The position numbers and the translations under genes are program-made. Of a stretch of DNA of 64,000 nt, positions 11,360 to 23,063 are shown in pieces. The first letter of the stretch is position 1; each line of letters starts with the position of its first letter. The DNA comes from Serpula lacrymans var. lacrymans S7.9. Taxonomy: Eukaryota > Basidiomycota > Agaricomycetes > Boletales > Serpulaceae. Below the pieces are notes generated by a model, which did no database searches, had not been told where the DNA came from, and saw nothing but the letters and a program-made list of their open reading frames with translations. The stretch is taken from NCBI RefSeq assembly GCF_000218685.1, contig NW_006763292.1, forward strand, positions 1,881,685-1,945,684. The letters are read 5' to 3'.

Positions 11360-13062
11360 ATGTCCCAAGGTACGGCTTACATTGCATTCCTATAGCATTA
11401 ATGCTCATGTGCGTTGTCGTTTCAGAAAAAACTGTACCTGTAGCGCAATTGCTCTCGCGTGCACTTCATCATATTCGTACGACGCCGCCCCGTATCATTG
11501 CGTCTCCTCCAACTCGTGAGTACACAGAAAAATAATCGTTACCTTATCTTGAATATTATACCAGAGCCACGACGTGCAGCTGTAGCCCTCATCATCCGAG
11601 TCGTACCCTCTCCTTTCTCCTCACCTCCTCCGCGTGACGCACCACCGCCTACATTGACGCAATTCTTCGAACTTGACTGGGTGAACGATCCCGCTTCTCG
11701 CGCAGAAATACTCTTTCTGCGCCGGGATGGGGTCAATGCTTCGGATAGTATAATTGGCGCCGGTACGTCACAGACCGCGGGCCCCAGTGAGCATAGTTCA
11801 AAAGGCAAGGCAAAGGATGAGGCCAATATCGCTTTTCCCGGTGGAAGAATGGAAGAAGGTGACGAAGGTGGCTTGTACACAGGTTCGTCTCTTCCCCTAA
11901 ATACTACGTGCCGTGCTTCATTTTACCTAATCTCAATACACAGCTATGCGTCAAACATGGGAAGAAATTGGTCTTGACCTTGCTGAACGCGACTTCACTT
12001 CCATTGGACAACTAGACGACCGCGAGATTACTACTTCCCTTGGGAAGCGGTTACTCATGATCCTCTCTCCCTTTGTTTTCCTGCAGCTTACTCCATATTC
12101 CTTATCGACAGACCCGTCCCCAGGAACAACTATCCATTGGACGCCTCTTGACGCACTCATCAGTGCTGTTTTACCTGGGAAGATCGCCGAGCGTGAAGAT
12201 TGTGCTGGTAACTGGTCAACTGTGACGGTTGATGCTGCGTCGAGACTCGCTCCTCGACATGCAGCACTATTAAAGGTGTTGGTCCGGGTATTAATTGGAA
12301 GCATGCAATTCCCTGCTATCTTACTGGATGTTCCGGAATTTGAACCATCTTCCACACCGCCCTTGCCAACTGGTGCAAGGTCGGCTTACCCTGCGCTTAC
12401 TCAAGATATACTCGAGAAGGGCATGCCCCCTAATAGTGCACTAAAAAAACAGAAGGTTCGCCAACGAAAACAGCTCAAGCTTTGGGGCCTCTCGCTCGGT
12501 ATGACATTGGACCTCATAGCGCATATGGTAATATACTTCTCTTTTACCTTTGCAACCTTTCCTCATGGCCATTACTACAGTCAAACAATCAAAGCACTAG
12601 CAAAGCAGGGTTTTCCGCTCTGCAACTGCCTTTCCATCCTGTCGGGGGAGAAGGCATGCGCATTGACCTCGTGGCCCCCAGCCTGGCTAGCGTATTTCCG
12701 CGGTTCTCGTATCCAGATGTTAATTTCTGGATTTGGTGAGTTACAGCCTACAGACGTCTGCGCATCCGTTCGCTTATCATAGTTATCTTCAGGGTTTTCG
12801 CAAAACGTTACCGAGAGGTGGTGCGTGGTTGGGAAGCTAGCGTTTTGGGTGGAGGTACAAATGATAGACGGTAAGTAACTCTCGATTCAAGCACGAAAGA
12901 CCTGAAAACTGAAATACAATACTATCAAGCATCAACTGGTCTGGCACTGCACTGAACAGCTTCTACGCCGCCGTGCGCAAGGCACTCGTCGTTGTACTTG
13001 TCCTTCGCGCTATCGGTGTTCTATTCGGGCTACTTTTTGCTGGCTGGTGGGTCTTTGCCTAG
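11360..13062 (+). CDS. Nudix hydrolase, CoA-pyrophosphatase type, with C-terminal membrane segment (copy A)
   Basis: Seven predicted exons (11360-11369, 11426-11515, 11565-11882, 11944-12527, 12581-12735, 12793-12870, 12930-13062) give 455 residues starting MSQEKTVPVAQLL. The Nudix box is FPGGRMEEGD at residues 124-133 followed by TAMRQTWEEIG at 139-149. This is the spacing of the CoA-diphosphatase (NUDT7/8, PCD1) branch, which cuts CoA or its esters into phosphopantetheine and 3',5'-ADP. The first Glu of the REUXEE core is Gln here (Arg142-Gln143); the two metal-binding Glu (146, 147) are present. The C-terminus (ALVVVLVLRAIGVLFGLLFA) is a likely membrane anchor. A 10-nt first exon is inferred from the GT-AG pair around 11370-11425. 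The second copy at 45235 is equally intact. Confidence 0.78.
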
Positions 13063-13182
13063 TGTTATGTTTTGAAGTTTGCGTTGTGGGAGAACGGACT
13101 TTTCAATTGCTCGCATGCTATCTGTATTCTGGACATGGGTCGGATACTGGGACAGTATTGGATGTAAATGTCTAATTTTCGC

Positions 13183-15409
13183 CGTGGGAGGGAGTAGAGG
13201 CAATGTGACGGGCGGAGGGTGGAAATTCGCGGTGGAGAGCATTGGTGGCCTCTGGTATGTCAACATCTTGTAAGATGTCCATTAGCGTCTGTTGACGGTG
13301 CATGATGAAAGTGGGAGGCGATATCTGCTGGTAGGGCAATAATGAAGGGCAGGCGAGAGGCGACAGATGGAAGGAGACCACGTGATATGGGATCAGCGAG
13401 ATTCTCTTTGGTGTTGGTGTACGTGAGAGTGATGGAAAGTCCTCGTGAGGCCAGAGTTGCCAAGGTGCGTCGAATGCACAGATTTGTATGAGCATTGTGA
13501 CATCGCCCTTTTTGGAAGGCGCCGATGACACCGTTATTATCGCTGCGAATAAGGAAGTTGATGTTCGATAGTTCGAGATGAATCGCCACCAGAGCGGCCA
13601 GCTCAATTCCAATTGCTTCCAGCCAACCAATGTCACGGCCTGGTATTCGCCATGTGGGCTGAGTAAGCCATGCGTCCCAGTATCCGTTCCAAAGTAAGCC
13701 AATCCCATAGCTGGTGGATGCGTCGACCCAGATTTCGTAGTCGTGAGTAGGTCGATGTGGTTTGAGTGAGCGTGGGAGGTGGAAAGTTGCGAGAAGTGAG
13801 AGCCACCATCGAAGATCGGAGATGACAGAATGTCGCATGTATCTAGGAATGAATTCGTGGGTGAAGTCGGCAATCCAGCGATATAAACTTGCAAGATATG
13901 ATTGTCCGCGAGGAAAAACGAAGGCAATATGAGTAAGTGTACCGCTAATGGTCTCAGCTTCTCGTTTCGGTACTCGATTATGAGAGTATTGTTCCAAAAA
14001 TATTGAAAGTCTTGAGTGATATTTTTGACGTTTGAGTTCGGGAAGTGAGACATTGCATCCTGGTATATCCTAGAGAAAGCCGACGTAAGTGAAACTGTCA
14101 TTGAAGGATTGGCCTTTCTCGCGATGCCAAGGAATTTATAAGGAAGTGATGCGTCGTTTTGCTTCTGTGAGATCATATGGATAACGATATACTTCGTTAT
14201 TACAGATGCCCAAGAATTGGCCTTCAGGATGTGGAGACCTGAAGACGACGAAGTCGTCCACCCATTTGATAACTGGCAAAACGGCCAGAGATTTCCATAT
14301 GTCGACTGTGGCATCCGCCACTTCTCCTTGAAGGCCGAATGGAACGTTATGGTCTATGTAAAGAGGTCATCGCAACGTACAATGAGGTATTTTTTATGTG
14401 AGGGGAGGACGGGGATAGTGCGATATGCACCTTCTATGTCGAGCGTAGCGGCTTGTGTGCCGGGAGGTGAGTTGATGATCTATTGAGTAAATGACGTAAG
14501 AGCGAGTATGACGGATGTGTGAGATGGGAGAGAAGAGAGGAGAGAGAGGAGTAGAAGAGAGGAGAGGAGAGGAGAGGAGAAGAGAGGAGAGGAGAGGAGA
14601 GGAGAGGAGAAGAGAGGAGAGAAGAGGAGATGAGAGGAGAGAAGAGGAGAGGAGAGAGCGGAGAAGTAGAGATGAGAATGGGCGAAGCGGACCATGTTTT
14701 CAACATGAGTTCCTCAGCGTGTCAGACGTGAGTCAGGAGACAAGCGGTATTAAAACTGTGTGTCTGGTGATCAGTTGAACGCGAGGGGCGCTCATGGAGA
14801 AGCAAGGTGAGTAATAGGAGGAGAGGAGGAATAGTAAGATAGAGGAAGAGAAAAAATGGCGTACAATTTTAGCTACTTGTGAAGCTGTACCCCATCTCGT
14901 CGGGTATTGTTCACTGTCAATTTCGTCGTTTATTGAAAGTTTTTGTGTACCAACATATGAGAGATGTCGGCAAACTCGATATTTTGTGGGTTCTCCAGGT
15001 GCGCCAATTTTGATTGCAACTTGGAGAGGAGACGAGCGAAAATGTCCTATTTTATTTTCGAGCATTTGTTGTGAGAAAGGACCGGAAAAGTGTCCTAGAC
15101 GGAGTTCATCAGTGATGTATTCGCGTATGACATTGATGTGTGAATGAGTGCCGGGAAGATTATTGGGAGCGTATGTGTGATTAATTGGAGAGAGTGGTCC
15201 TATTGGAAAACCATTAGTTAACTTGAAGGGAAGTTTGGGATAAGAGTCTATAAGTTTGGCCTGGCGAAGGAAAAGATCAAAATTGGTAGCTGAATATGGA
15301 GTGAGGATGAATGCATAGTCCAGATCATGGTCAAAAAATGTGGTTGATATACTGAGGTTGTCTAGATATACATGAGGAGGAGGAGTGTCTATATGTACAG
15401 TGGAGGTAG
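13183..15409 (-). pseudogene. DIRS/Ngaro-like retroelement, RT-RNase H half
   Basis: Minus-strand pol fragment starting at 15409. Recognisable blocks are INDEIDSEQYPTRWGTASQV and PPGTQAATLDIEGAYRTIPV, the reverse-transcriptase core WVDDFVVFR (about 14245-14275), and an RNase H domain (EIWVDASTSYGIGL, then GRDIGWLEAIGIELAAL, SDNNGV and NLADPISRG) ending at a stop at 13260. The RNase H style and the SRG ending are those I associate with tyrosine-recombinase (DIRS/Ngaro) retroelements of basidiomycetes; no recombinase domain is left. A one-base deletion after CDDLF and a TAG in place of Trp at GFL*DIPG disable it. Its gag half lies, inverted, at 26963-31191. Confidence 0.6.
14480..14864 (-). repeat. 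Intron-like interruption with (GGAGA)n / pyrimidine microsatellite
   Basis: On the minus strand this 385-bp stretch starts GTACGCC and ends CAATAG. Removing it joins AKI to IINSPPGTQAATLD in frame within the RT gene. About 14524-14662 is a nearly pure purine tract of GAGAG and GGAGA units (pyrimidine on the coding strand). It may be a true intron whose polypyrimidine tract expanded, or a microsatellite insertion. Confidence 0.55.
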
Positions 15410-15582
15410 TGTAACAACCAAGAGTGACTTACTCTGGCGCACACAGAAACACACTATAAAGGTAGTGAATGGGGAGTGGTTACCCCTTAGGCTGCAGAGA
15501 GTTTGTTGGTTAACAACAGGAGGACTCGCTAAGGAGTCTCCTTTATCTATTGGGGTATTAGAGTGTTTGTACCTATGTACTG

Positions 15583-15924
15583 TAATAAAACTAAGTGAAA
15601 CTCAGCCGCTGCCCGAGAGGCTATAGAAACAACTTTATTATTTACCTAAGTGAAACTACAATAGATGTTAGTTTAAGGTGATCTCTAATAAATGTAATGT
15701 AACATACCTCAGGCGCTGCCCGAGAGGCTATAGAAACGACTGAGGTATTCCTATACTAAACCCCCTACTACTTATAGTCGGAGGTGCTACTCGCTACAGT
15801 ATAATGACTCCTAGGAGTACAATTGTGCTCCTAGGAGAACAATGGTTACTCCATGGGGTGGTGGCTATGCTCCATGGAGAACAATGGCTGCTTCAGCAGA
15901 GACCGGGTTTATCCGGTTTTGTCA
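15583..15924 (-). repeat. Copia 3' LTR
   Basis: 342 bp. On the coding strand it begins TGACAAAAC and ends GTTTTATTA, so the termini are TG...TA rather than TG...CA. It contains two near-copies of CGCTGCCCGAGAGGCTATAG about 106 bp apart and short palindromes CTCCTAGGAG and CTCCATGGAG, each repeated. The RNase H frame ends inside it (stop at 15909). AGTGGGAG just before it is a likely polypurine tract. Confidence 0.88.
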
Positions 15925-18900
15925 CTCCCACTCGAGTGCAACCGTAGTCCCATAGCTTTAGAGAATTTCCAGTGTTTTTCATGAGTGAGGGGTTTAGTGA
16001 GAGTGTCTGCAACCATATCTCCTGTAGGAACGTATCTGATTACTGCCTCTCCCTTTGATACTAAATCATCTTGGATAAAATGATATTTCCGTTGAATGTG
16101 TTTTGTGCGAGCACGGAACTGTGGATCTCGTGTAAGAATGATAGCTGCTTGATTGTCACAGTGCAATGTTGTAGGTCCATTTTGAGCATGTCCAATTTCT
16201 TCAAAAAATGTCCAAAGCCATGCAAGGTGTTGTCCAGCATTGCTCAATCCAATGTACTCTGACTCTGTGGAGGATAAAGCTACCATGCTTTGTCTTTTGC
16301 TTGTCCAGGAGATTGCTCCTCGGATGGTGATAAAGACAAACCCTGATGTTGATCAAGACGTGTCTGGGTCTCCAGACCAATCTGCATCTGAATATCCATA
16401 GAAATCCATGTCCATGGAGACATCTGTGCCATCATATCGTAGTTCCATGTCCCTGGTTGCTTTCAGATATCGGAGGACACATTTTGCAGCTTCCCAGTGA
16501 TGGCTCCTTGGAGCTGAGCTATCCCTGCTTAGTATTCCAACGACGTAGGCAATGTCTGGGCGGGTTCCGAGCATGGCATACATGAGGGAGCCTACAATTG
16601 AGAGGTATGACACTTGGCACCCTTCAATATGCATCTTGTGTTGCACAATATCTTCCCCTGGAGCATTTGCAAGGAGTTTTGATCCATGGGCCATTGGTGT
16701 CCATACAGGTTTGCAGTTCTCTATTCCAGTACGCTCCAGGACTGTGTCAATGTATTGGCGTTGCAATAGGGATATTGTTTTGTTTGAACAATCACGTTGG
16801 ATTTCTATTCCGAGGATGTATTTTGCTTCTCCAAGGTCCTGCATTTTGAATATGGATTCAAGTTTGGCTTTTGTGATATCCATGAATTTTTGGGATGAAG
16901 CTCCTAGGAGGAGGTCATCTACATAGACAACAACAAAGCATATTTGTATGTTGTCCCGGAATACATAGAGACATGTTTCTGCATTTAGTCTTGTGAAACC
17001 GAGCTCCTGGAGCTTGCGATCAAAAGTTTTGTTCCATGTACGACCAGCTTGTTTTAATCCGTAGATGGATTTCTTCAACCTCTAGCAGTATCCAGGTTGG
17101 ATAGGAACACCCCCTGGAGGAAGCATGTACAGTTCTTCTTCAAGTTCTCCATTGATATAAGCTGTGGATACGTCCATTTGATCAAGTTCTAGGTCGTACT
17201 TTGCTGCCAGGGCTAGAATAATTCGGATTGACTCTAAGTTTGCAACCAGAGCAAAAACCTCCTGGTAATCAATCCCCTCCCTTTGAGTAAAACCTCGTGC
17301 AACAATCTGGAGTTTGTATCTCTCAATGTTTCCGTTTTGATCAAACTTGATTCGGAACACAGGTTTTGATGTGATGGGTTTTACTCCCTTTGGAAGTGGA
17401 ACAGTGTCATATACTGCATTAGTATTGAGACTTAGGAGTTCCTCCTCCAAGGCAGACTGGTACTTGCTATTCCAGCAAAGAATGTCTCCTCTGTATCAGA
17501 TGTTTCTTCATGAACCTCAGGAGTGTTAGGTTTCTCCATGGAGTTGTCATGCTGCTCTTTTCGAGACTGTTCCTCATCTAGAGTCCTTTGATAATCTCGG
17601 TTTTTGTCTGCAGGACGGGTCTGGCAACTGCTTCTGCGTACTCCTAGGACTTCAGCAGGCATGACTGCTCTTTTAGGAACTTGTGCAGGTACTCCAGGGA
17701 GTAGACGCATTTGTGTATTTGTTGCCCCACTCACTCCTGAAGGTGTTGAATCACTCCTCGGAGGCGTTGGATGACTCCTTGGAGGTATTGTATGCCTTCC
17801 AGAAGCTGATCCAATAGACAGGCTGTCTAGCTGTATTCGGACTTTTTCCACATCAGCTGGCTGTATGTTGAGGGGCTGTCCTCCCACTGACTGTAACTCT
17901 ACTTTGGCTTTCCGTTCTGAAGATGGCCAGTGTTCAGGTCTTGGTTGTAGAGACTGTTGTGGAGGGTGTCTTAGCTGATCAGGTGCTCCCACTGCTCTCG
18001 GAACATCTCCACGGAGGTATTGCCCCACTGCTCTCGGAACATCTTCATGCTGATATGGTTCCATTGCTTGTGGAACACCTCCTTGGAGATGTGGTTCCAT
18101 TTGCAATTCATTTGGATCTCGGATCTGAGGGTCAGGATCATCCTCCTCCAATGTTTTTTGGTCTGGATACTGAGCATTCTCTGGAATGAGTCCCTCCCAC
18201 TGATCTGTGCTAGTGTCTGTGTTCCAGGGAGCAGTGCCATCCTTTTGTACCTTTCCGGATTCATTGAACATGATATGCTGACTGGAAAACACAGTCCGTT
18301 TTTCAGTGTCTAGGAGTTTGTAGGCTTGCTTTCCATGTGTGCAGCCAATCATTATGGCTTTGCGCCCCTTGGAGTAAAACTTCCCTTGCCTTTTGTCTTT
18401 CGGAATCAAGGCATATGCTTGGCATCCGAAATGGCGAAACAAAGTTGGATCAACTCTCCTTTTAAACAGTATTTCATATGGGGTCTTTCCATGGAGTCCT
18501 GATGCTGGGCTGCGTGCTGTGATATATGCAGCTGTTTGCATGGCATCTACCCAAAATGACTTTGGGAGCTTGGAATCATGGAGCATAGTGGTTGCTAATG
18601 TAGCCAATGTCTGATTCATGCGTTCTGCAATGCCATTTTGTTCCGGAGTATCTGCAGCTGTAGTTTCTTGGATGACACCATCTTCTCGGAGTTGATTTTT
18701 GAATGCATTGCCAGTATATTCTCCTCCCCCATTGCTCCGGAGGAATTCTGTGTATAGTGGAGTGAAGTTTTCTTCTCCCAAATGAGTCCGGAAGAATGTT
18801 TGGACATCTTCTTTCCATTGCTTGTATTGTTCCAGTGCTTCACTTTTATGTTTTAGGAAATATATCCATGGAAATTTGGAGAAATCATCTACAATGATAA

Positions 18901-20481
18901 TCCAGTACCGAAAACCCTCCCTGGAAGTTGGTTTGATTGGTCCTCCAACATCTCTGTGCACAATTTGTATGGGGTGCTTGGCTCGGTTTCCTCCAGTGGA
19001 CTTGAAAGGTAATTTCTTCATCTTTCCTAAAGCACAAGGTTCACAAAACTCCGGGGTTCCGGTAAGGGTGTCTATGTCCTGGAGCTGTCTTTTTGTAACC
19101 ATTCATTGCAAGTGGTCCATTCCAATGTGTCCCATTCTCCTGTGCAATAAATTCACATCTACTGCTGGAAAAGCTGACTCCGGGTTGATTTCGGGTTTTG
19201 CTTGGATGTGATAAAGTCCTCGCTTGTGTAAGGCAGTGAGGATAAGTTCCTCCTTTTTCCGAACTTCACAAGCATTTGACCCTGCTGGAAAAAGTGTTGA
19301 TAACCCCATTTTGGACAATTTGTGGACAGATACGAGTGCTAACGTGAAGTTTGGCACAAGTAAGACATTTGACAGTGCAATATTGTAGTCCTTATTGCCA
19401 ACAGTTGCTTGTAGGATTACAGTTCCAATTCCAATGGCATTTACAGAGGATTCATCCCCAAAACTGATTGTCCTCGGAGGATGCAGAACATGGTATGTTC
19501 CTGGCTCAAACCAGGAGCAGTGAGGGACCATGTGGGATGTTGCTCCAGAGTCAATAATAATTGTTGTTTTGGTCTTATTGGGTTCCGACACAAGGTAAGC
19601 TTGAATGTGTTTAGCAAGGGGCTTGGAAATATGTACATGATCCAATGCAATATGACTCTGTTCCTCCTCGGAGTCAGATCCGGATGATTGCTCCGCTGTA
19701 TTTGCCTTTTCCTTCTCTTTTCCTTTATCCTTGTGTCTTTCCTTTCCCTTCCTCCTTTGACCTTTTTCAGCTGACTGAAGTGTTTGACACTCCGAGGTGT
19801 TGTGTGATTTGGCTTTGTGGAAGTTACACCATTTCTCCTCGGATTTGAGTGCTGATTCGGAACCTCCAGGGGCCTTCCCTGACTGTTGTGCAACTTCTGC
19901 AGTGATCCGGATCTCAACTGCATCAAAGGTAAGTTTATTTTCTTCAATCGTGTTGATTACTGATGACTGAAATATTTGCCATTCAGGAGTGCATGGGAGA
20001 GATTGGAGAAGAGCAAAAGCCATGAGTTTGGTATCAACTCCTAGTTTCATTCCGGAGAGGTGTGAATCAATTGTCCGGATTTTCGCAATGTGGTCCTGGA
20101 TAGGTGATGTCCCATCCTAGGACAATTTGGTGAGTGGCTGGAATGAATAGAAGGCCGAGGCAATGTTGGACGTTTTTGATGGAGTGAGACAAGTTTATCA
20201 AATAACTCCTTGGAGCTGGTGAGGTCTCCAGTCCTCATTAGGAGGGCATCAGAGATGTGGTCCTGGATGATTCCATGTGCCTTCTCATCCTTAAGTATCC
20301 AGGTGATCTCAGGATCCTCCGAGGAGGTAGGTTTTCCTGGTGAGGGCTTAAGCTCCTCTCCGGTAACAACCTGGAGAACTTTTTCCTGACATAGCTTTGA
20401 GATGATCTGGAGTTTCCATATCTGAAAATTGTTGGGTCCAGTGAGAACTGGACATGCGGATGTATTGCGTGCTGTGGTCAT
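15909..20481 (-). pseudogene. Copia gag-pol, broken by stops and a frameshift
   Basis: Gag starts at 20481 (MTTARNTSACPVLTGPNNF); a one-base loss in an A run near 20170 shifts the frame. The aspartic protease motif DSGATSHM (about 19535-19560) is intact. Integrase has the HHCC finger (LHRRMGH ... CEPC) and VHRDVGG, but the second catalytic Asp is lost (LRSNGGGEYTG). RT keeps VVYVDDLLLG (about 16920). RNase H is at 16286-15909 (SSTESEYIGLSNAGQHLAWL). Stops at 20117-20119, 19100-19102, 17079-17081 and 16353-16355 sit where Trp (TGG) or Arg (CGA) is expected, and each is explained by one transition. The element cannot make a full polyprotein as it stands. Confidence 0.88.
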
Positions 20482-20530
20482 GGTTCCAAGGTTGCCGTTT
20501 CAAATAAGAATTATTTCCTGCGTAGCTTTT

Positions 20531-20550
20531 GCGCACCAGGGCTCATAACC
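20531..20550 (-). other. Copia primer-binding site for initiator tRNA-Met 5' half
   Basis: Directly after the 5' LTR on the minus strand. The plus strand here reads like the D-arm/anticodon part of initiator tRNA-Met (GGGCTCATAACC, the CAT anticodon region). Copia-group elements are known to prime with a cleaved 5' half of this tRNA, so the site is complementary to the anticodon loop rather than to a 3' CCA end. Confidence 0.75.
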
Positions 20551-20892
20551 TAATAAAACTAAGTGAAACTCAGCCGCTGCCCGAGAGGCTATAGAAACAA
20601 CTTTATTATTTACCTAAGTGAAACTACAATAGATGTTAGTTTAAGGTGATCTCTAATAAATGTAATGTAACATACCTCAGGCGCTGCCCGAGAGGCTATA
20701 GAAACGACTGAGGTATTCCTATACTAAACCCCCTACTACTTATAGTCGGAGGTGCTACTCGCTACAGTATAATGACTCCTAGGAGTACAATTGTGCTCCT
20801 AGGAGAACAATGGTTACTCCATGGAGTGGTGGCTATGCTCCATAGAGAACAATGGCTGCTTTGGCAGAGACTGGGTTTATCCAGTTTTGTCA
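20551..20892 (-). repeat. Copia 5' LTR
   Basis: 342 bp, about six transitions away from the 3' LTR. The differences cluster in the last 70 bp (for example TTCAGCAG versus TTTGGCAG and CCGGTTTT versus CCAGTTTT). Confidence 0.88.
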
Positions 20893-20938
20893 TATTGTAC
20901 AGTTGATAAAGGCAGTGGCTGATGATGTCAGAGGGCAC

Positions 20939-21636
20939 TGTGAGGCAACGTTAAACTATAACAAAAACAAAACCTGTCTCCTTCTGCACTTGCAGGGAGT
21001 AAGAGGATCGATGAGCTTGAGGTCGACAGACGCTAGCAAATATAGTGAGTAGAGGACTTTGAGAGGTAAGCTTCAAAGGTTCTTGTTGAGGAGTAAAGCG
21101 GGTAAATTCAGTAATAGAAAACTAAGGAGCCATACATGAATAGGTAAGGCTTTATATAGGGAACTGTCCGTTCCTCAGACCGAAAGGAGAATATACAAAA
21201 AGTGGTCTGAGGAATTAATCAACCAATAAGAAAAAAGGGAGAGTAACTATTGTACGACTTTTGACTTGATTAATTAGCAGGTAAGAGACTTGTACTAATT
21301 ATAGAGGATTGTCATGCGTGTTCAGGAACCATATCCTCATGATGAGGCACGATCCTAAATAAGGTGTTATTAGTATTACCAGGCTTTACTGGGGCTTGGA
21401 GCTGGTTGGCGAGATGCCTACTACCAGTCCCTACCCAGTGTGCTGGCTGGCTGGGAGCGATACCCAGTCTCTGATCTGTGATATAAAATGGTAGTGATGG
21501 TTAAGAAAGCCTGTGAGGGCTATGAGAAGTAAAACGGCAAAGGATATCTCTAGCCCTAGAGCCAGAGGTGTAACGGGAAAAGCGTTCGAGAACCAAGACA
21601 TAGCGAAGATAGGAAAATAATGAAATGGTCCTTACA
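20939..21636 (+). mobile_element. Solo LTR of family Z (Z1)
   Basis: 698 bp from TGTGAGGCAAC to CCTTACA. It is flanked by GGCAC (left) and GGCGC (right), a 5-bp target duplication with one change, within Gypsy-1's 3' LTR. It shares with Z2 (32074-32700) the start TGT-AGGCAAC, a TATATAG box, and a core with GTGGTCTGA ... CCAATAAGAAAAAAGG. No internal coding region. Confidence 0.78.
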
Positions 21637-21953
21637 GGCGCAGCCCGTGTGACCAGCTCCACTGCGTGAGAGAGTTTGAGTCTAAAAGAAGAATAAAGGC
21701 AGCACTGCATGAGAAGGTGGAGTTAGAACAAAAAAGGAAAGTGCTGTATGGCATGGAGTGTGAACTATAGTAAAAGGTTCAAAGCGGAGAATGAAGATTA
21801 AAGGAAAGGTCCGAAAATTGTGTTATTGTAACACTACCCCCCTTCTAAGGCTCGACTTCCAGGCGAGACCAAATACCGGAGGTGGTAGTTAAATTTTCGG
21901 GCATAGGTTGAAAAAGGGAATTAAAAAGTTTTGAGTCCATGCCTCTAAGCTTC

Positions 21954-23063
21954 CTAGGAGCTAAGGGGTTCAGAGGGGTTCTTAGAATAAAATTTGCAAA
22001 CAGCGTTGTGGGAATTGTCCAGATGGGCTTCTGGTTCCCATGTTCTGTCCTCGTCTCCATAGCCCTTCCATAGGACTAGGAACTCTAATTTGCCACACTT
22101 CAAGCGTGCATCCACCACCCGTTCAATTTCGAACTCTTCTTCACCTTCCTGGGTGACTACAACCGGTCCGGGCCGGTCTACACGCTGTCCCGGCAGCGGC
22201 CCTTTGTAGGGTTTCACACAGCTTATATTGACCGTGGGTACTACCCTCATTCGTTTTGGGAGTTCCAGCTCCACTGCGTTGGGTTTGACTTCCTTAATCC
22301 GGTAAGGGCCAATCCATTTTTCGGTCAGTTTTCTAGACTGCCAATCTTTTAACTTTAAGTGGTCGGTATCTAACCAGACCAGGTCGCCAACCTTGTAGTT
22401 AGGGACCTTAGAGCGTCTATGCTCTGCCCTGTCTTTCATCTGCTCTGCAGTTTTGAATAGCGCTTTGCGCGTTTCGTCTAAGACGGACTTCATGTCCTTA
22501 GCCATGTTCCTAGCAGCCTCGTTCTTGCTCTTGCCAGGTTCTACACCCATTCTGGGGAGGTATGATCTAGTAACCTCAAATGGTGACTTTCCTGTAGCCA
22601 ATAACTGTTTGATATTATAAGAGAACTGGGCTATCTTTAGCCACTTGGCCCAATCTGTCTGCCTGTCATTAATAAATATATGGAGATACTGTTTCAACTC
22701 CTGGTTGAGTCTCTCCGTTTTTCCATCAGTCTGTGGATGGAACACCATTGATAATTTAGGTTTTATGCCAAGCATCCAGCATAGTTTTTTCATAAATTTG
22801 CTAGCAAATTGTGGCCCTCTATTGGAGATAACTGTTTCTGGTAACCCATGGATAGACCATACAAAATCTTTAAATAAATCTGCCGTGCCGGCAGCGGTAA
22901 TGGTTTTATTAGTAGGTATGAATACTACTTCTTTGGAGAAGCGATCAACTACCACCATTACTGAATCATACCCATTCGACTCGGGCAGATCCATCGTAAA
23001 ATCAACCGATATATCCTGCCAGGGACCAGCTGGTATTGGATTTGGCATAGGTTTACCAGCCGG
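21954..23063 (-). pseudogene. Gypsy-1 integrase core and chromodomain
   Basis: Minus-strand frame with the integrase catalytic core (ISVDFTMDLPES, HPQTDGKTERLNQELKQYL) and the GPY-type end (KWIGPYRIKEVKPNAVELEL). A C-terminal chromodomain follows (FEIERVVDARLKCGKLEFLV, LWKGYGDEDRTWEPEAHL), which in chromoviruses directs insertion to heterochromatin. The second catalytic Asp is Asn here (VISNRGPQF). The N-terminal part is cut off by repeat X at 23063. Confidence 0.85.

Larger units (their letters stand above)
10511..13182 (+). repeat. 2.67-kb segmental duplication, copy A
   Basis: From ACCTTTGATGTCATC to CTAATTTTCGC this segment matches 44386-47056 almost base for base. I count about nine differences, including single-base indels. 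It holds a tRNA-Gln on the minus strand and a complete Nudix gene on the plus strand. Its left neighbour is a Harbinger relic; its right neighbour is the 3' part of a retroelement. Confidence 0.95.
15583..20892 (-). mobile_element. Ty1/Copia element (5.3 kb)
   Basis: Complete in layout but disabled. The two 342-bp LTRs (15583-15924 and 20551-20892) differ at about six positions, all transitions (near 1.8%). Flanks TACTG (15578-15582) and TATTG (20893-20897) are a 5-bp target duplication with one C-to-T change. Read on the minus strand the order is gag, protease, integrase, RT, RNase H, the Copia order. It sits inside Gypsy-1's 3' LTR and so is younger than Gypsy-1. Confidence 0.92.
15410..21833 (-). 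repeat. Gypsy-1 3' LTR, split by Copia and Z insertions
   Basis: LTR pieces are 15410-15582, 20898-20938 and 21642-21833, about 406 bp in sum against 416 bp for the 5' LTR. The gaps are filled exactly by the Copia element (15583-20892) and the Z solo LTR (20939-21636), each with its own target duplication. The LTR starts TGTAACAACC and ends TTGTAACA on the plus strand. Confidence 0.88.

Noticed and set aside
14434..14778. Open frames and array-like repeats within the GGAGA tract (possible CRISPR-like or repeat protein)
   Set aside because: The units are 5-6 bp simple repeats without spacers; open frames are a by-product of the low-complexity sequence.
17923..19211. Plus-strand frames antisense to the Copia integrase and gag
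   Set aside because: They shadow the real minus-strand frames and contain no recognisable domain.
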